A DNA stretch of 15,638 bases from Sphingomonadales bacterium (GTDB lineage Bacteria > Pseudomonadota > Alphaproteobacteria > Sphingomonadales > Sphingomonadaceae), in assembly GCA_027489295.1 (NCBI GenBank), contig JAIYAA010000274.1:1-15638 (forward strand), written 5' to 3'. The position numbers were made by a program, and so were the translations under genes. The first letter of the stretch is position 1. Each line of letters begins with the position of its first letter. Below, one piece after another: positions 1 to 7,278 of this stretch. A model generated the notes under the pieces. The model was not told the origin of the DNA. It ran no database searches and saw only the letters and a program-made list of their open reading frames with translations.

Positions 1-117
1 ATCGCCAGCCAGGTGCTGACGCTGATCACCACGCCCGTCATCTACGTCCTGCTCGATCGCCTGTCGCGCCGCCGGCGGCAATCCTCCCCCCAGCCCGTTC
101 GCGAGTTCCCCGCATGA
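1..117 (+). CDS. RND multidrug efflux permease, C-terminal end (partial)
   Basis: Only the last 38 codons are in the window. They read as the end of an inner-membrane RND (HAE1/MdtB-MdtC-like) pump: the segment LTLITTPVIYVLLDRL matches the final transmembrane helix of that family, followed by a short basic cytoplasmic tail (SRRRRQ). Such permeases export drugs using the proton gradient, together with a periplasmic adaptor and an outer-membrane channel. The stop codon overlaps the start of the next gene in an ATGA arrangement, so the two are translationally coupled and very likely one operon. Assignment to RND is firm from the tail motif and the neighbour; the exact subfamily and substrate cannot be seen. 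Confidence 0.85.
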   Translation: MASQVLTLITTPVIYVLLDRLSRRRRQSSPQPVREFPA

Positions 118-1628
118 CCAGCACCCGCTTCCGCCCGATCGCATCGCTGCTGGCGCTGAGCGCGCTGGCGGGCTGTTCGCTCGCCCCGGCCTATCAGCGC
201 CCCGAGATGGCGACATCGACCCCTGTTTCGTGGAAGACGGTGGACGGCTGGCGTCCGGCGAACCCCAATGACGGTGCGCCGCGCTCGGACTGGTGGACAA
301 GCTTCGGCGACGCGACCCTCGACGACTTGGTCGCTCGCGCCGATGCACATAATCAGACGCTGGCCCAGGCCGCCGCGACGTGGCGCCAGGCGACCGCCGC
401 CACTCGCGAGGCGCGCGCCGGCCTGTTTCCTACGGTAAGCGCCACCGGATCGGTAACGCACAGCCACAGCGGCGCGTCGGTGCGCAACACCACCACGGGA
501 ACCGGGACCACCGTCGTCAACGGGCAGGATTCGGACAGCTACCGGGTCAATGTGCAGGCGAGCTGGCAGCCCGATCTGTTCGGCAGCCTCACCAACACCG
601 CGCGCAACGCCCGCTATACCGAACAGGCGCGGCTGGCCGATCTCGCCAACGCCCGGCTCGCGCTCCAGGGCGAACTGGTGACCGACTATCTCAGCCTGCG
701 TGCGACCGACGCGACGATCGCCAGTCTCGCCGCGACCGTGGCCGCCTATACGCGGTCGCTGGAAATCGCCTCGAACCAGTATCGCGCAGGCATCGTCGCC
801 CGGACCGACGTGTTTCAGGCGGAGTCGCAGCTCGCCTCCGCCCAGTCCGATCTGGAGGGGCAGGCCCGGATCCGGGCGCAATATGAAGATGCGATCGCGG
901 TGCTGGTCGGTGAGAACCCGGCGGGCTTCCGCCTCGCGGCACTCGGCACCGCCTGGTCGCCGCGCGTGCCCGAGGCACCGGTCTCGCTTCCCTCGGCGCT
1001 GGTCGAGCGGCGCCCGGACATCGCCGCCGCCGAGCGCGCCGTCGCCGCCGCCAACGCCACGATCGGCATCAATCGCGCAGCCTTCTTCCCCACGCTCAGC
1101 CTGACGGGCAGCGGCGGCTTCTCGAACGATTCGCTTTCCGGCCTGTTCAGCGCCGGCGCGTCGCTATGGTCGCTCGGGGCATCGGTGGCGCAGACGCTGC
1201 TCGATTTCGGAGCGCGGGGCGCGCGCGTCGCCCAGGCACGCGCGGCCTATGATGCCGCGGTCGCCAACTACCGCCAGGTGACGCTCACTGCCTTCCAGGA
1301 CGTGCAGGACAATCTGATCGCGCAGGACGTGCTCGCCCGGCAGGAAGCCTATCTGCGCACCGCCTCGGCCGCCGCCGATCGCTCCGAGGAGACCCTGCGC
1401 AACCAGTATCGCGCCGGCATCGTCGTCTACACCAATGTGGCGACCGCGCAGGCGACGGCGCTCAGCGCCCGCCGCGCCCTGATCCAGGGCCAGCTGGATC
1501 GCCAGACAGCCTATGTCGCGCTCGTGCAGGCGCTGGGCGGCGGCTGGAGCGCGACCGATCTGACCGACGGCACCGAACAGCGTCGCGCCGCCGACGCCGG
1601 AACGCAGGCGCCCGCGCGGCGGCCTTGA
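114..1628 (+). CDS. NodT-family outer-membrane efflux lipoprotein (OMF channel)
   Basis: This 504-residue protein should form the TolC-like outer-membrane channel of the RND pump encoded just upstream. The N-terminus has a lipoprotein signal peptide: a basic start, a hydrophobic stretch and a lipobox LAGC with the lipidated cysteine at residue 21, followed by SLAPAYQRP, typical of NodT/OprM proteins. Ser at +2 predicts outer-membrane sorting. Two OEP repeats follow, roughly residues 65-250 and 270-475. Each carries a related signature (SNQYRAGIVARTDVFQAES and RNQYRAGIVVYTNVATAQA), as the internal duplication of OMF proteins predicts. VERRPDIAAAERAVAAAN is the conserved inter-repeat motif. Length fits the family. 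The start is set by the ATGA overlap with the permease. What the pump exports cannot be read from the sequence. Confidence 0.93.
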   Translation: MTSTRFRPIASLLALSALAGCSLAPAYQRPEMATSTPVSWKTVDGWRPANPNDGAPRSDWWTSFGDATLDDLVARADAHNQTLAQAAATWRQATAATREARAGLFPTVSATGSVTHSHSGASVRNTTTGTGTTVVNGQDSDSYRVNVQASWQPDLFGSLTNTARNARYTEQARLADLANARLALQGELVTDYLSLRATDATIASLAATVAAYTRSLEIASNQYRAGIVARTDVFQAESQLASAQSDLEGQARIRAQYEDAIAVLVGENPAGFRLAALGTAWSPRVPEAPVSLPSALVERRPDIAAAERAVAAANATIGINRAAFFPTLSLTGSGGFSNDSLSGLFSAGASLWSLGASVAQTLLDFGARGARVAQARAAYDAAVANYRQVTLTAFQDVQDNLIAQDVLARQEAYLRTASAAADRSEETLRNQYRAGIVVYTNVATAQATALSARRALIQGQLDRQTAYVALVQALGGGWSATDLTDGTEQRRAADAGTQAPARRP

Positions 1629-1660
1629 GCGCCTGCTGCCGAAAACGATGAAACGGGCAA

Positions 1661-1709
1661 ATGGCGCACCCGACAGGATTCGAACCTGTGGCCTCTGCCT
1701 TCGGAGGGC
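1661..1709 (-). repeat. Left attachment site: 49-bp copy of the tRNA-Arg 3' part
   Basis: These 49 bases are identical to 14957-15005, in the same orientation, and correspond to the tRNA-Arg(CCG) gene from its anticodon arm to the encoded CCA end. The 5' half of the tRNA is absent here, so this is not a functional tRNA gene. Identity stops at both edges (a versus g before it, t versus a after it). A partial tRNA copy beside a tyrosine recombinase gene is the standard signature of site-specific integration into a tRNA gene. Confidence 0.95.
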
Positions 1710-1762
1710 TTAGAAATGGGTGTTTTTGGGCTTTCCTGAAATTGCTAATGCATTGAGAAACA

Positions 1763-1791
1763 TTGATTTTGTATCTCAGGTGATCTATCTA
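1763..1791 (+). promoter_or_regulatory. Candidate promoter of the integrase gene
   Basis: TTGATT at 1763-1768 and TATCTA at 1786-1791 are separated by 17 bp, a workable sigma-70-like spacing, with a predicted start near 1798. That is immediately before the paired TTTTCCGTAC boxes and the integrase ribosome-binding site. Match to consensus is only moderate (4/6 and 3/6). Confidence 0.3.
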
Positions 1792-1800
1792 CTTCTGACT

Positions 1801-1826
1801 ATGTTTTCCGTACTTTTTCCGTACGG
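1801..1826 (+). promoter_or_regulatory. Paired TTTTCCGTAC boxes, left end (probable recombinase/AlpA arm site)
   Basis: TTTTCCGTAC occurs at 1804-1813 and again at 1815-1824, an 11-bp period that puts both on one face of the helix. The second box runs into a perfect palindrome, TTCCGTACGGAA (1817-1828). The 26-bp block differs by one base from 14899-14924 at the other end of the island, in the same orientation. It lies 91 bp inside the left att copy and directly upstream of the integrase ribosome-binding site, so binding here could serve both recombination and control of int. The protein that binds it is inferred, not shown. Confidence 0.6.
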
Positions 1827-1844
1827 AATGTGCAGGAGGCTGGC

Positions 1845-3005
1845 ATGGGGCTGGACCTGAGCAAAGTGAAAGAGCGGGACGCGCTCCGCAATCAGCGCGA
1901 GCCCTACTGGCAACGCATTCGGCCGGGCTGCTTCCTCGGCTATCGACCCTCGGCACGGGAGGGGGCGGGGACCTGGATTGCTCGTGCCTATGACGAGGAT
2001 CAACGTTGCTATCGCCTCAAGGCGCTTGGCGGCTTCGGCGCCCTTCCCGGGCGTGATCGGTTTGCCAGCGCTAAAGCGGAGGCGGAAGCGTTCGCCGCGT
2101 TGGTGGAGTCGGGTGGCGAGGTCGAGCAAAAGGTTGAGACCGTAGAGGAAGTGTGTCGCCGATACGCGGATTCGCATCCAGACGCAGTAGGTCGCTTCAA
2201 GCGGCACGTATATTCCGACCCGATCGCCAAGGTGAAGTTGGCCAAGCTTCGCCGTCGTCATTTGCAGGCGTGGCGCAAGCGATTGGAGGAAAAGCCCGCG
2301 CTGGTCACACGGCGCAAGAAAGGCCTGCAGGTCACTCGCGATCGCGCACCCTCTTCGATCAATCGAGACATGGCGATGCTCCGCGCAGCATTGAACACGG
2401 TGCTCGCACCAGGTGCGCCTGATACCGAAGCCGCGTGGCAAGAAGCGCTGAAGGCTATCCGCAATGCTGATCGGCAACGGACGCTCTACCTGGACCGCGA
2501 TCAGCGTCGCGCGCTTCTGGAAAATATCGACGCGGAAGCCGAACCCTTCGTGCGGGCCCTCTGTCTTCTTCCGCTGCGGCCGGGGGCTGTCGCTGGCCTG
2601 ATCGCCGGAAATTTCGATAAGCGCACGTCGGAACTGACCATCGGCAAGGACAAGAGCGGAAAGCCTCGCCGCATCCTTGTACCGGCCGGCGCCGCGAAAT
2701 TTTTTGCAGCGCAGGCGAAGGGCAAGTTGGCCCACGCCCCGTTACTAGCGCGTGCCAACGGCAAACCATGGGACAAGGAAACTTGGAAGAGGCCGATTGC
2801 TGAGGCGGTAGTCACTGCCAAGCTACCGTCCGGCACGACCGCCTACACGCTCCGCCATAGTACGATCACCGACCTAGTGAATGGCGGTCTACCGTTGCTC
2901 ACCGTGGCGCAGATCAGCGACACGAGCGCGGAGATGATCGAACGGCATTACGGCCATCTAAGTCGGCGTGCGGCAGCGGAGGCGCTGGCGGGTCTAGCGT
3001 TGTAG
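1845..3005 (+). CDS. Site-specific tyrosine recombinase (island integrase)
   Basis: This 386-residue enzyme should integrate and excise the island at tRNA-Arg. The ATG at 1845 is preferred because AGGAGG at 1834-1839 lies five bases before it; an upstream GTG at 1830 has no such site. An N-terminal arm/core-binding region (to about residue 205) is followed by the catalytic domain. The first catalytic Arg is in LPLRPGAVAGL (residue 245), a basic beta-hairpin GKDKSGKPRR follows, then YTLRHSTIT (Arg 337, His 338), ISDTS, and the Tyr nucleophile in ERHYGHL (residue 369). Two boxes are variant: Tyr stands where the H-x-x-R histidine usually is, and Asp-Thr-Ser replaces the usual G-H-S. I recall this pattern from a proteobacterial integrase branch, so it need not mean inactivity. 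The gene sits 136 bp from the left att copy and reads into the island. Confidence 0.93.
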   Translation: MGLDLSKVKERDALRNQREPYWQRIRPGCFLGYRPSAREGAGTWIARAYDEDQRCYRLKALGGFGALPGRDRFASAKAEAEAFAALVESGGEVEQKVETVEEVCRRYADSHPDAVGRFKRHVYSDPIAKVKLAKLRRRHLQAWRKRLEEKPALVTRRKKGLQVTRDRAPSSINRDMAMLRAALNTVLAPGAPDTEAAWQEALKAIRNADRQRTLYLDRDQRRALLENIDAEAEPFVRALCLLPLRPGAVAGLIAGNFDKRTSELTIGKDKSGKPRRILVPAGAAKFFAAQAKGKLAHAPLLARANGKPWDKETWKRPIAEAVVTAKLPSGTTAYTLRHSTITDLVNGGLPLLTVAQISDTSAEMIERHYGHLSRRAAAEALAGLAL

Positions 3006-3405
3006 CGACGATATCCGAGAATGCACGTGGCTCTTGCACGGCCATTTTAGGACGGGCGAAGGCTGGCGCTGCCTTTCATCGTGCCCGACGGGACCGGCAC
3101 CTCTCGACCAACTCAAGCTACTCCCATCAGCGGCCGGGAATGACTGCTCCGCCCGAAAGTGGCCCCCGGGATCCCTAATCGCTCCGTCGGCTGCAGCGCC
3201 CTGAGATCATGATCCCGCTCTGGCGGCTTCCGGCCGCTTGCGGTTATCACGCCGCGAGGGCTACCGTCCGAAATGAGGACGTTAACTCGCGCACTTGAAT
3301 AAAATCACTTGGAAGGAAGCCGACGGGCAGCTTTAAGCCAAGAAATCCAATACGACAGCAATCGTAGCGCAAATACAGACAATTATTAGGATGTTCACAC
3401 CGATC
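3006..3405. other. 400-bp intergenic stretch, no gene recognised
   Basis: Between the integrase stop and the IS5-family element I find no open reading frame with credible coding character, no RNA gene and no clear terminator. The right part (from about 3290) is more AT-rich than the left. It may be remnant island sequence; nothing more specific is supported. Confidence 0.5.
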
Positions 3406-3409
3406 CTAG

Positions 3410-4522
3410 GAGACCTGTGCGCGGATGTGCGTAGACGGCGGTGGCCAGTCGTGATTCTATGTCGCCTCTGATGGCGGAGGCGGGCGTGGCGCATCGGACG
3501 ATTGGGCAGCAGAGTTTTGGATTTTCGCAGCGGGAGCGGCCGCGATCGACGCTGGACGAGATCGCTGCGCTCATCGAGTGGGAGTCGATCGCGACGTTGC
3601 TGGGGTGGCTTTATCCGGCGACGAAGGGAGAGCCGGCCTGGCCGCCGTTGGCGATGTTCAGGGCGATGCTGCTGGCGGCCTGGTACGACCTGTCGGATGT
3701 GAAGCTAGCCGATGCGCTCGAAGATCGTGCCTCATTCCGCCGCTTTTGCGGTTTCTCGGGTACCGAGACGACGCCCGAGCGCACGGCGTTTGTCCGCTTC
3801 CGACGGTTGTTGGTCGCCTACGACCTCGACCGCGCGCTGTTCGATGCGATTACCACCCAGCTCACAGCCAAGGCGATCACAGTGAAGGCCGGCACCATTG
3901 TCGATGCAACGATCATTGCATCCGCGAGCGAGGACGATGGCGATGCCCGGTGGGTGAAGCACCGCGGCAAGCGTGCGACGCACGGCTTCAAAGCGCATTT
4001 CGCCTGCGACGAAGATATCGCCCTGTTCGAGCGGGTTGCGGTCACGCCGGCCAACGTCAACGATGGCCGTGCCGGCCCGGACGCGCTGCCTGACTGTCCC
4101 GGCGAAGTCTTCGCCGACAGCGCCTATCGGGGACCGCACTTCGGCGACGCCGTCCGCGCCAGGGGCGGCACGCCGCGTGTCGTACTCAATGCCATGTGGG
4201 GCCGCGGCGAGAAAGAGCAACTCGGCCGCCTGCGGGACTGGAACCGGCCGATCCATCGCGTCCGTGGCCGGATCGAGAAGATCTTCGGCACTTGGAAACG
4301 CTCCTACGGACTGCGACGGGTGCGATGGCGAGGCCTCGCCAAAGCCGCCGCCCAGATCCACCTCACCGCCATCGCCTACAACCTCAAGCGAACCCTCAAC
4401 CTCCTCGCCGCGACCGCGTGAAGACGCGACGAAAACCGATCGCGTCGACAAAGGCGCCGGACAACAAGCTAGCCGAAAAAGGAGCTATCACAATACTGTA
4501 CGCCCATCCGCGCACAGATCTC
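3410..4522 (+). mobile_element. IS5-family insertion sequence, complete (1113 bp)
   Basis: The ends are inverted repeats that read GAGA[C/T]CTGTGCGCGGATG inward from 3410 and from 4522 (complement), followed by one mismatch and GCGTA. Directly outside both ends is CTAG (3406-3409 and 4523-4526), a 4-bp target duplication of the kind IS5-group elements make at YTAR sites. One full transposase gene fills the element. Intact ends, duplicated target and open gene suggest a recent insertion into the island. Confidence 0.9.
3441..4421 (+). CDS. IS5-family transposase
   Basis: A 326-residue DDE transposase that would cut and join the ends of the IS around it. The catalytic residues are visible: first Asp in AGTIVDATIIAS, second Asp in EVFADSAYRG, and the Glu in RVRGRIEKIFGTWKRSYGL, the IS5 version of the Y(2)R(3)E(6)K box. 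An N-terminal region with PAWPPLAMFRAMLLAAWYDLSD matches the dimerisation/DNA-binding part of this family (DUF772-like). The gene is a single frame without frameshift. The start is uncertain: the listed one is a GTG at 3441, with in-frame ATGs at 3459 and 3471, and none has a good ribosome-binding site. Confidence 0.92.
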   Translation: MASRDSMSPLMAEAGVAHRTIGQQSFGFSQRERPRSTLDEIAALIEWESIATLLGWLYPATKGEPAWPPLAMFRAMLLAAWYDLSDVKLADALEDRASFRRFCGFSGTETTPERTAFVRFRRLLVAYDLDRALFDAITTQLTAKAITVKAGTIVDATIIASASEDDGDARWVKHRGKRATHGFKAHFACDEDIALFERVAVTPANVNDGRAGPDALPDCPGEVFADSAYRGPHFGDAVRARGGTPRVVLNAMWGRGEKEQLGRLRDWNRPIHRVRGRIEKIFGTWKRSYGLRRVRWRGLAKAAAQIHLTAIAYNLKRTLNLLAATA

Positions 4523-4583
4523 CTAGGCTGGCAGCAGAGGGCCATACTCCTTATTGTGAACTTCACGTGTCACACGGGTGGGG

Positions 4584-4612
4584 GGCTTTTCCCTATTAAG
4601 TGCAGATATACT
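4584..4612 (+). promoter_or_regulatory. Candidate promoter for the exported-protein gene
   Basis: TATACT at 4607-4612 matches the -10 consensus at five of six positions and lies about 60 bp before the ATG at 4670. The region 17 bp upstream (around 4584-4589) is a poor -35. The AT-rich context makes a chance match possible. Confidence 0.25.
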
Positions 4613-4669
4613 ACGCCTTGCACGTAAACGCACAAAAATGCACAAGGGGGGGTAGAATTGGAGGTTACT

Positions 4670-5785
4670 ATGAAGATTTGCAATGCGATAGGAATCGCAA
4701 TATCTTTAGGATTTTTCACCCAATACGCTCAAGCTCAAGGCGCTGACTGCAGTGCAGTTCTCAAGCAGGGCGTATTTCAAACTTCTCGCTATCGGGATAA
4801 TAGTTATTTTCAGCAAATAATATATTCTCGCTTCCTTCAGTCAACCTATCAAAGTTCGAAGGAGGATCGGGACGCGGGGTTCGGCGTTCCCGTTGGAGAG
4901 ATAGTGCTCGGAGGAAGCTATTCCGAGTCGGATTACAAGGCGAGGAAACAGCAGATAGAACGTGAGTATTTTTCTCAGATAACTCGCAATAGAGATGTTG
5001 ATGTTGCATTAGCTTCAGGAGACCCGGAGGTTCTTGGCGCTTGGAAGGAATGCATCCGACAAAAGGGTGGCGGACTTACTGTGCGTTTTGACGCGTCGAC
5101 GGGCACAGACATCATTGGCTACATTGAATGGATGTCAGAAGGGATCTCGGCCACAACTAGGCTAACTGAGTCTGCGATTCTTCCTACCGGGTTCAGACTT
5201 GCAGCGGGGGCCTCCTGTTTGAAGAAGGGTAAGGTTCTACATAGCGGGAACCCGTGCCAATTTCGCATTATAGCCGACAATCCGAAGAAGTCATTACCAT
5301 TTACCATTAATAGTACACGAAAGGGGGCAAGCGCTTTTCTGCCGGCAAGGATAGTAAGGGTAAGGGACGTGAAAATCTACCCCACCACTGCCGAAGACAC
5401 GTTGAATACCTATGCTTTTAGGCAGACTCTAACGCCAACCCGTACTTTGTCTTTAACTGAACAAGATATTAAGGACGGATGGCTATTTGACGCAAGCACA
5501 GCTCGTGCCCGCCTGTATGTTATCTATGGTGGCGGAATGAATGGCTGTAACAATGAGTGGCGCGGCGCGGGAGCGTACTCGTATTCCTACGGTTTCACGA
5601 TTTGGGGACATACACGCGGAAATGATCGAAATTGGGGGTTTCAGTGCGCCCTCGACATCGGCATCATGATGGTACGTGATAGATGGGTAGGTCAAGGTAT
5701 TGAGGCCAGTGGGGCCGAGAGCAAAGCGACTTTGCGTGGTTTCGAACCGATTGTTGCGCTCGAAAACGAGCTTAATATGCGCTAA
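4670..5785 (+). CDS. Exported six-cysteine protein of unknown function
   Basis: I do not recognise this 371-residue protein. The ATG at 4670 is chosen because GGAGG at 4660-4664 lies five bases upstream; the frame opens earlier at a TTG without support. Residues 1-23 form a signal peptide (MKICNAIGIAISLGFFTQ, then AQA before the likely cleavage), so it should be periplasmic, surface-exposed or secreted. The mature part has exactly six cysteines (ADCS, KEC, ASCL, NPCQF, NGCNN, FQCAL), which could form three disulphides. The middle is lysine-rich; the C-terminal part is rich in Gly, Tyr and Trp (GAYSYSYGFTIWG), suggesting a beta-rich fold. GC content is visibly lower (about half) than in all neighbours, and codon choice differs, a sign of transfer from another background. 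It stands alone between two insertion sequences. Confidence 0.75.
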   Translation: MKICNAIGIAISLGFFTQYAQAQGADCSAVLKQGVFQTSRYRDNSYFQQIIYSRFLQSTYQSSKEDRDAGFGVPVGEIVLGGSYSESDYKARKQQIEREYFSQITRNRDVDVALASGDPEVLGAWKECIRQKGGGLTVRFDASTGTDIIGYIEWMSEGISATTRLTESAILPTGFRLAAGASCLKKGKVLHSGNPCQFRIIADNPKKSLPFTINSTRKGASAFLPARIVRVRDVKIYPTTAEDTLNTYAFRQTLTPTRTLSLTEQDIKDGWLFDASTARARLYVIYGGGMNGCNNEWRGAGAYSYSYGFTIWGHTRGNDRNWGFQCALDIGIMMVRDRWVGQGIEASGAESKATLRGFEPIVALENELNMR

Positions 5786-5884
5786 TTCCGGGTGCGGGAG
5801 AGGTGGTCCCGCCTTCTTGGACAGTTTGGCGGCTGAGTTAAGCTAATCCCGGTTGTCGTTCATGCCGCCTGTTTGATCATCAGA

Positions 5885-6751
5885 TCATGGGGGGGCATGC
5901 CTCCCATGATCTGATTGCCCCATCCGCCGATAAGCCTCGACCGGGGTTCTTCCAGCCAGTCCCGAGTGCGGACGCTGGGTGTTGTAATAGGTGATCCACC
6001 GGCGAAGGCCAGCCCGCAGCTCCGAGCCGGTCTCGAAGGCGTGCAGATAGACGCACTCGTACTTCAGGGATCGCCAGAGGCGTTCGATGAAGACGTTGTC
6101 CATCCACCGGCCCCGGCCATCCGTGCTGATGCGGACCTCGGCGTCACGCAGCACGCCGGTGAAGGCGTAGCTGGTGAACTGGCTGCCCTGGTCCGTGTTG
6201 AAGATTTCCGGCTTGCCGAACCGGGCCAATGCCTCCTCCAGCGCCGCGACACAGAAGCCGGCGTCCATCGTCTTCGACAGCCGCCAGGCGAGCACCTTGC
6301 GGGTCGCCCAGTCCATGATCGCCACCAGATAGAGGAAGCCACGGCGCATCGGGATGTACGTCACGTCGGCGCACCACACGTGATTGGGCCGTTCGATCGC
6401 CAACTGGCGCAGTAGATACGGATAGACCCGGTGCTGCGGGTGCGGATCGCTCGTCCGGGGCCGCTGGTAGATCGGCGTCAGCCCCATCTTCGCCATCAGG
6501 CGACGCACCCGACGGCGACCGACCTCGTGCCCGGCACGCCGCAGGTGCCGCGCCATTTGGCGGCTGCCGTACCAAGGGCAGTCCAGGAACTTCGCGTCGA
6601 TCACCGTCATCAGCGCCAGCGTCTCGTCCGTTTCCGGAACCGGTGCGTAGTAATACGACGAGCGGCTGATCCGCAGCAGGCGGCACTGCGCCGTGATCGA
6701 CAGGCGGTGGTGAGCAGCTTCGACCATCGCCCGCCTCCGGTCCACGCTCAT
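5885..6751 (-). CDS. IS3-family transposase OrfB (rve integrase core)
   Basis: This part carries the catalytic domain of the IS3 transposase. The N-terminal region has the HTH_21-like signature LLRISRSSYYYAP. The retroviral-integrase fold follows, with Asp in VWCADVTYIPM, Asp in FNTDQGSQFTS and Glu in NVFIERLWRSLKYECV, a complete DDE triad. The C-terminus ends in the usual YYNTQRPHSGLAGRTPVEAY. The frame is open beyond the overlap with OrfA and is expected to be made mainly as an OrfAB fusion by -1 frameshifting at 6769-6775. The listed start is an ATG overlapping the OrfA stop (ATGA), which gives a 288-residue stand-alone product. No stop or frame damage is seen. Confidence 0.92.
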   Translation of the reverse strand: MSVDRRRAMVEAAHHRLSITAQCRLLRISRSSYYYAPVPETDETLALMTVIDAKFLDCPWYGSRQMARHLRRAGHEVGRRRVRRLMAKMGLTPIYQRPRTSDPHPQHRVYPYLLRQLAIERPNHVWCADVTYIPMRRGFLYLVAIMDWATRKVLAWRLSKTMDAGFCVAALEEALARFGKPEIFNTDQGSQFTSYAFTGVLRDAEVRISTDGRGRWMDNVFIERLWRSLKYECVYLHAFETGSELRAGLRRWITYYNTQRPHSGLAGRTPVEAYRRMGQSDHGRHAPP

Positions 6752-7032
6752 CGACCGAAGGCTTTCGCTAAAAAATCCCGCTCGACGACCAATTGCCCGA
6801 TCTTGGCGTGCAGCTTTTCCACCTCGCTCTCGCTGACGGCCTTGGCCACATCGCCAGCCCCGGAGAACGTGCCTGCCATGCCGTCGATGGCCTGCCGCTT
6901 CCACGACGCGATCATCGTGTGGTGCACGCCATGCTTGGCTGCAAGCTCCGCCAGCGTCAGATCGCCCCGGATAGCTTCCAGCGCGACCTTGGCCTTAAAA
7001 TCGGCGCTGTAGCGCTTCCTCGTCGTCTTCAT
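6748..7032 (-). CDS. IS3-family transposase OrfA (helix-turn-helix)
   Basis: A 94-residue DNA-binding subunit of the HTH_8/Tnp_1 type. RKRYSADFKAKVALEAIRGD, ELAAKHGVHHTMIASWKRQA is the helix-turn-helix that reads the IS ends, and the C-terminal stretch VEKLHAKIGQLVVERDFLAKA is a leucine-zipper-like coiled coil for oligomerisation. The start is the ATG at 7032. The last codons contain the slippery heptamer T_TTT_TTA, after which OrfA ends in TGA (6750-6748). Made alone, OrfA proteins usually repress transposition; made as the fusion, they supply end-binding to the catalytic OrfB. Confidence 0.92.
   Translation of the reverse strand: MKTTRKRYSADFKAKVALEAIRGDLTLAELAAKHGVHHTMIASWKRQAIDGMAGTFSGAGDVAKAVSESEVEKLHAKIGQLVVERDFLAKAFGR
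6769..6775 (-). promoter_or_regulatory. Programmed -1 frameshift site T_TTT_TTA in the IS3 transposase
   Basis: On the minus strand the OrfA codons GAT TTT TTA contain the canonical X_XXY_YYZ heptamer. Slipping back one base moves the ribosome into the OrfB frame (GGA TTT TTT AGC), which stays open through OrfB. The OrfA stop is 19 bp downstream. This is the family mechanism for making the OrfAB transposase. Confidence 0.8.
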
Positions 7033-7098
7033 TCCCGTACCAATCCATCAGGTCGGGAGTAGCTTAACACCCTGTCCAGTTTTCCGGGACCACCTCAG

Positions 7099-7263
7099 AA
7101 GGGCAAGGTGCCCTCGTTCGAAACCCGAGCCGGCGACAACAAGCATAGCTTGGAAATATCGGGTCTCGGCCGTCTGCTCCTGGAGGAGATCGGGGCGGAA
7201 ACGCATTCGATGCTCAGAAGCGCAGGTGATGATCCGGGGTGTACTTCGCTTGTCATTTTGTAA
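7099..7263 (+). pseudogene. Possible 3' gene remnant cut by the IS3 element
   Basis: Reading from the IS3 right end, one frame stays open for 54 codons to a TAA at 7261-7263. It has plausible protein character (KGKVPSFETRAGDNKHSLE ... GRLLLEEIGAETHS) but no start codon of its own. It would converge on the large NTPase gene. I cannot identify the parent protein, and the matching 5' part is not on the other side of the IS, where the exported-protein gene ends normally. It may be a remnant left by an IS-linked deletion, or a chance open frame. Confidence 0.3.
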
Positions 7264-7278
7264 GTCATCGGCCAGCAA

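Larger units (their letters stand above)
5800..7096 (-). mobile_element. IS3-family insertion sequence (about 1.3 kb)
   Basis: The two ends form inverted repeats: GAGGTGGTCCCG at 5800-5811 and its complement at 7085-7096. After a 6-7-bp divergent stretch, GGACAG is shared again. Inside are the two overlapping transposase genes of the IS3 family on the minus strand. The flanks (GGA at 5797-5799, AGA at 7097-7099) do not give a clean 3-bp target duplication, so the element may have undergone a deletion or recombination after insertion. Its left end is only 14 bp after the stop codon of the exported-protein gene. Confidence 0.87.

Noticed and set aside
42..1104. Long open frames on both strands overlapping the efflux lipoprotein gene.
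   Set aside because: They are shadows of a high-GC gene: arginine- and alanine-rich, no domain, no ribosome-binding site. The NodT reading has clear motifs throughout.
1661..1709. A second tRNA gene.
   Set aside because: Only the 3' part of tRNA-Arg is present; the D arm and 5' acceptor strand are missing, so it is an attachment-site remnant.
1785..2735. A 316-codon minus-strand frame opposite the integrase.
   Set aside because: The plus-strand integrase has complete catalytic motifs and a good ribosome-binding site; the opposite frame shows no recognisable domain.
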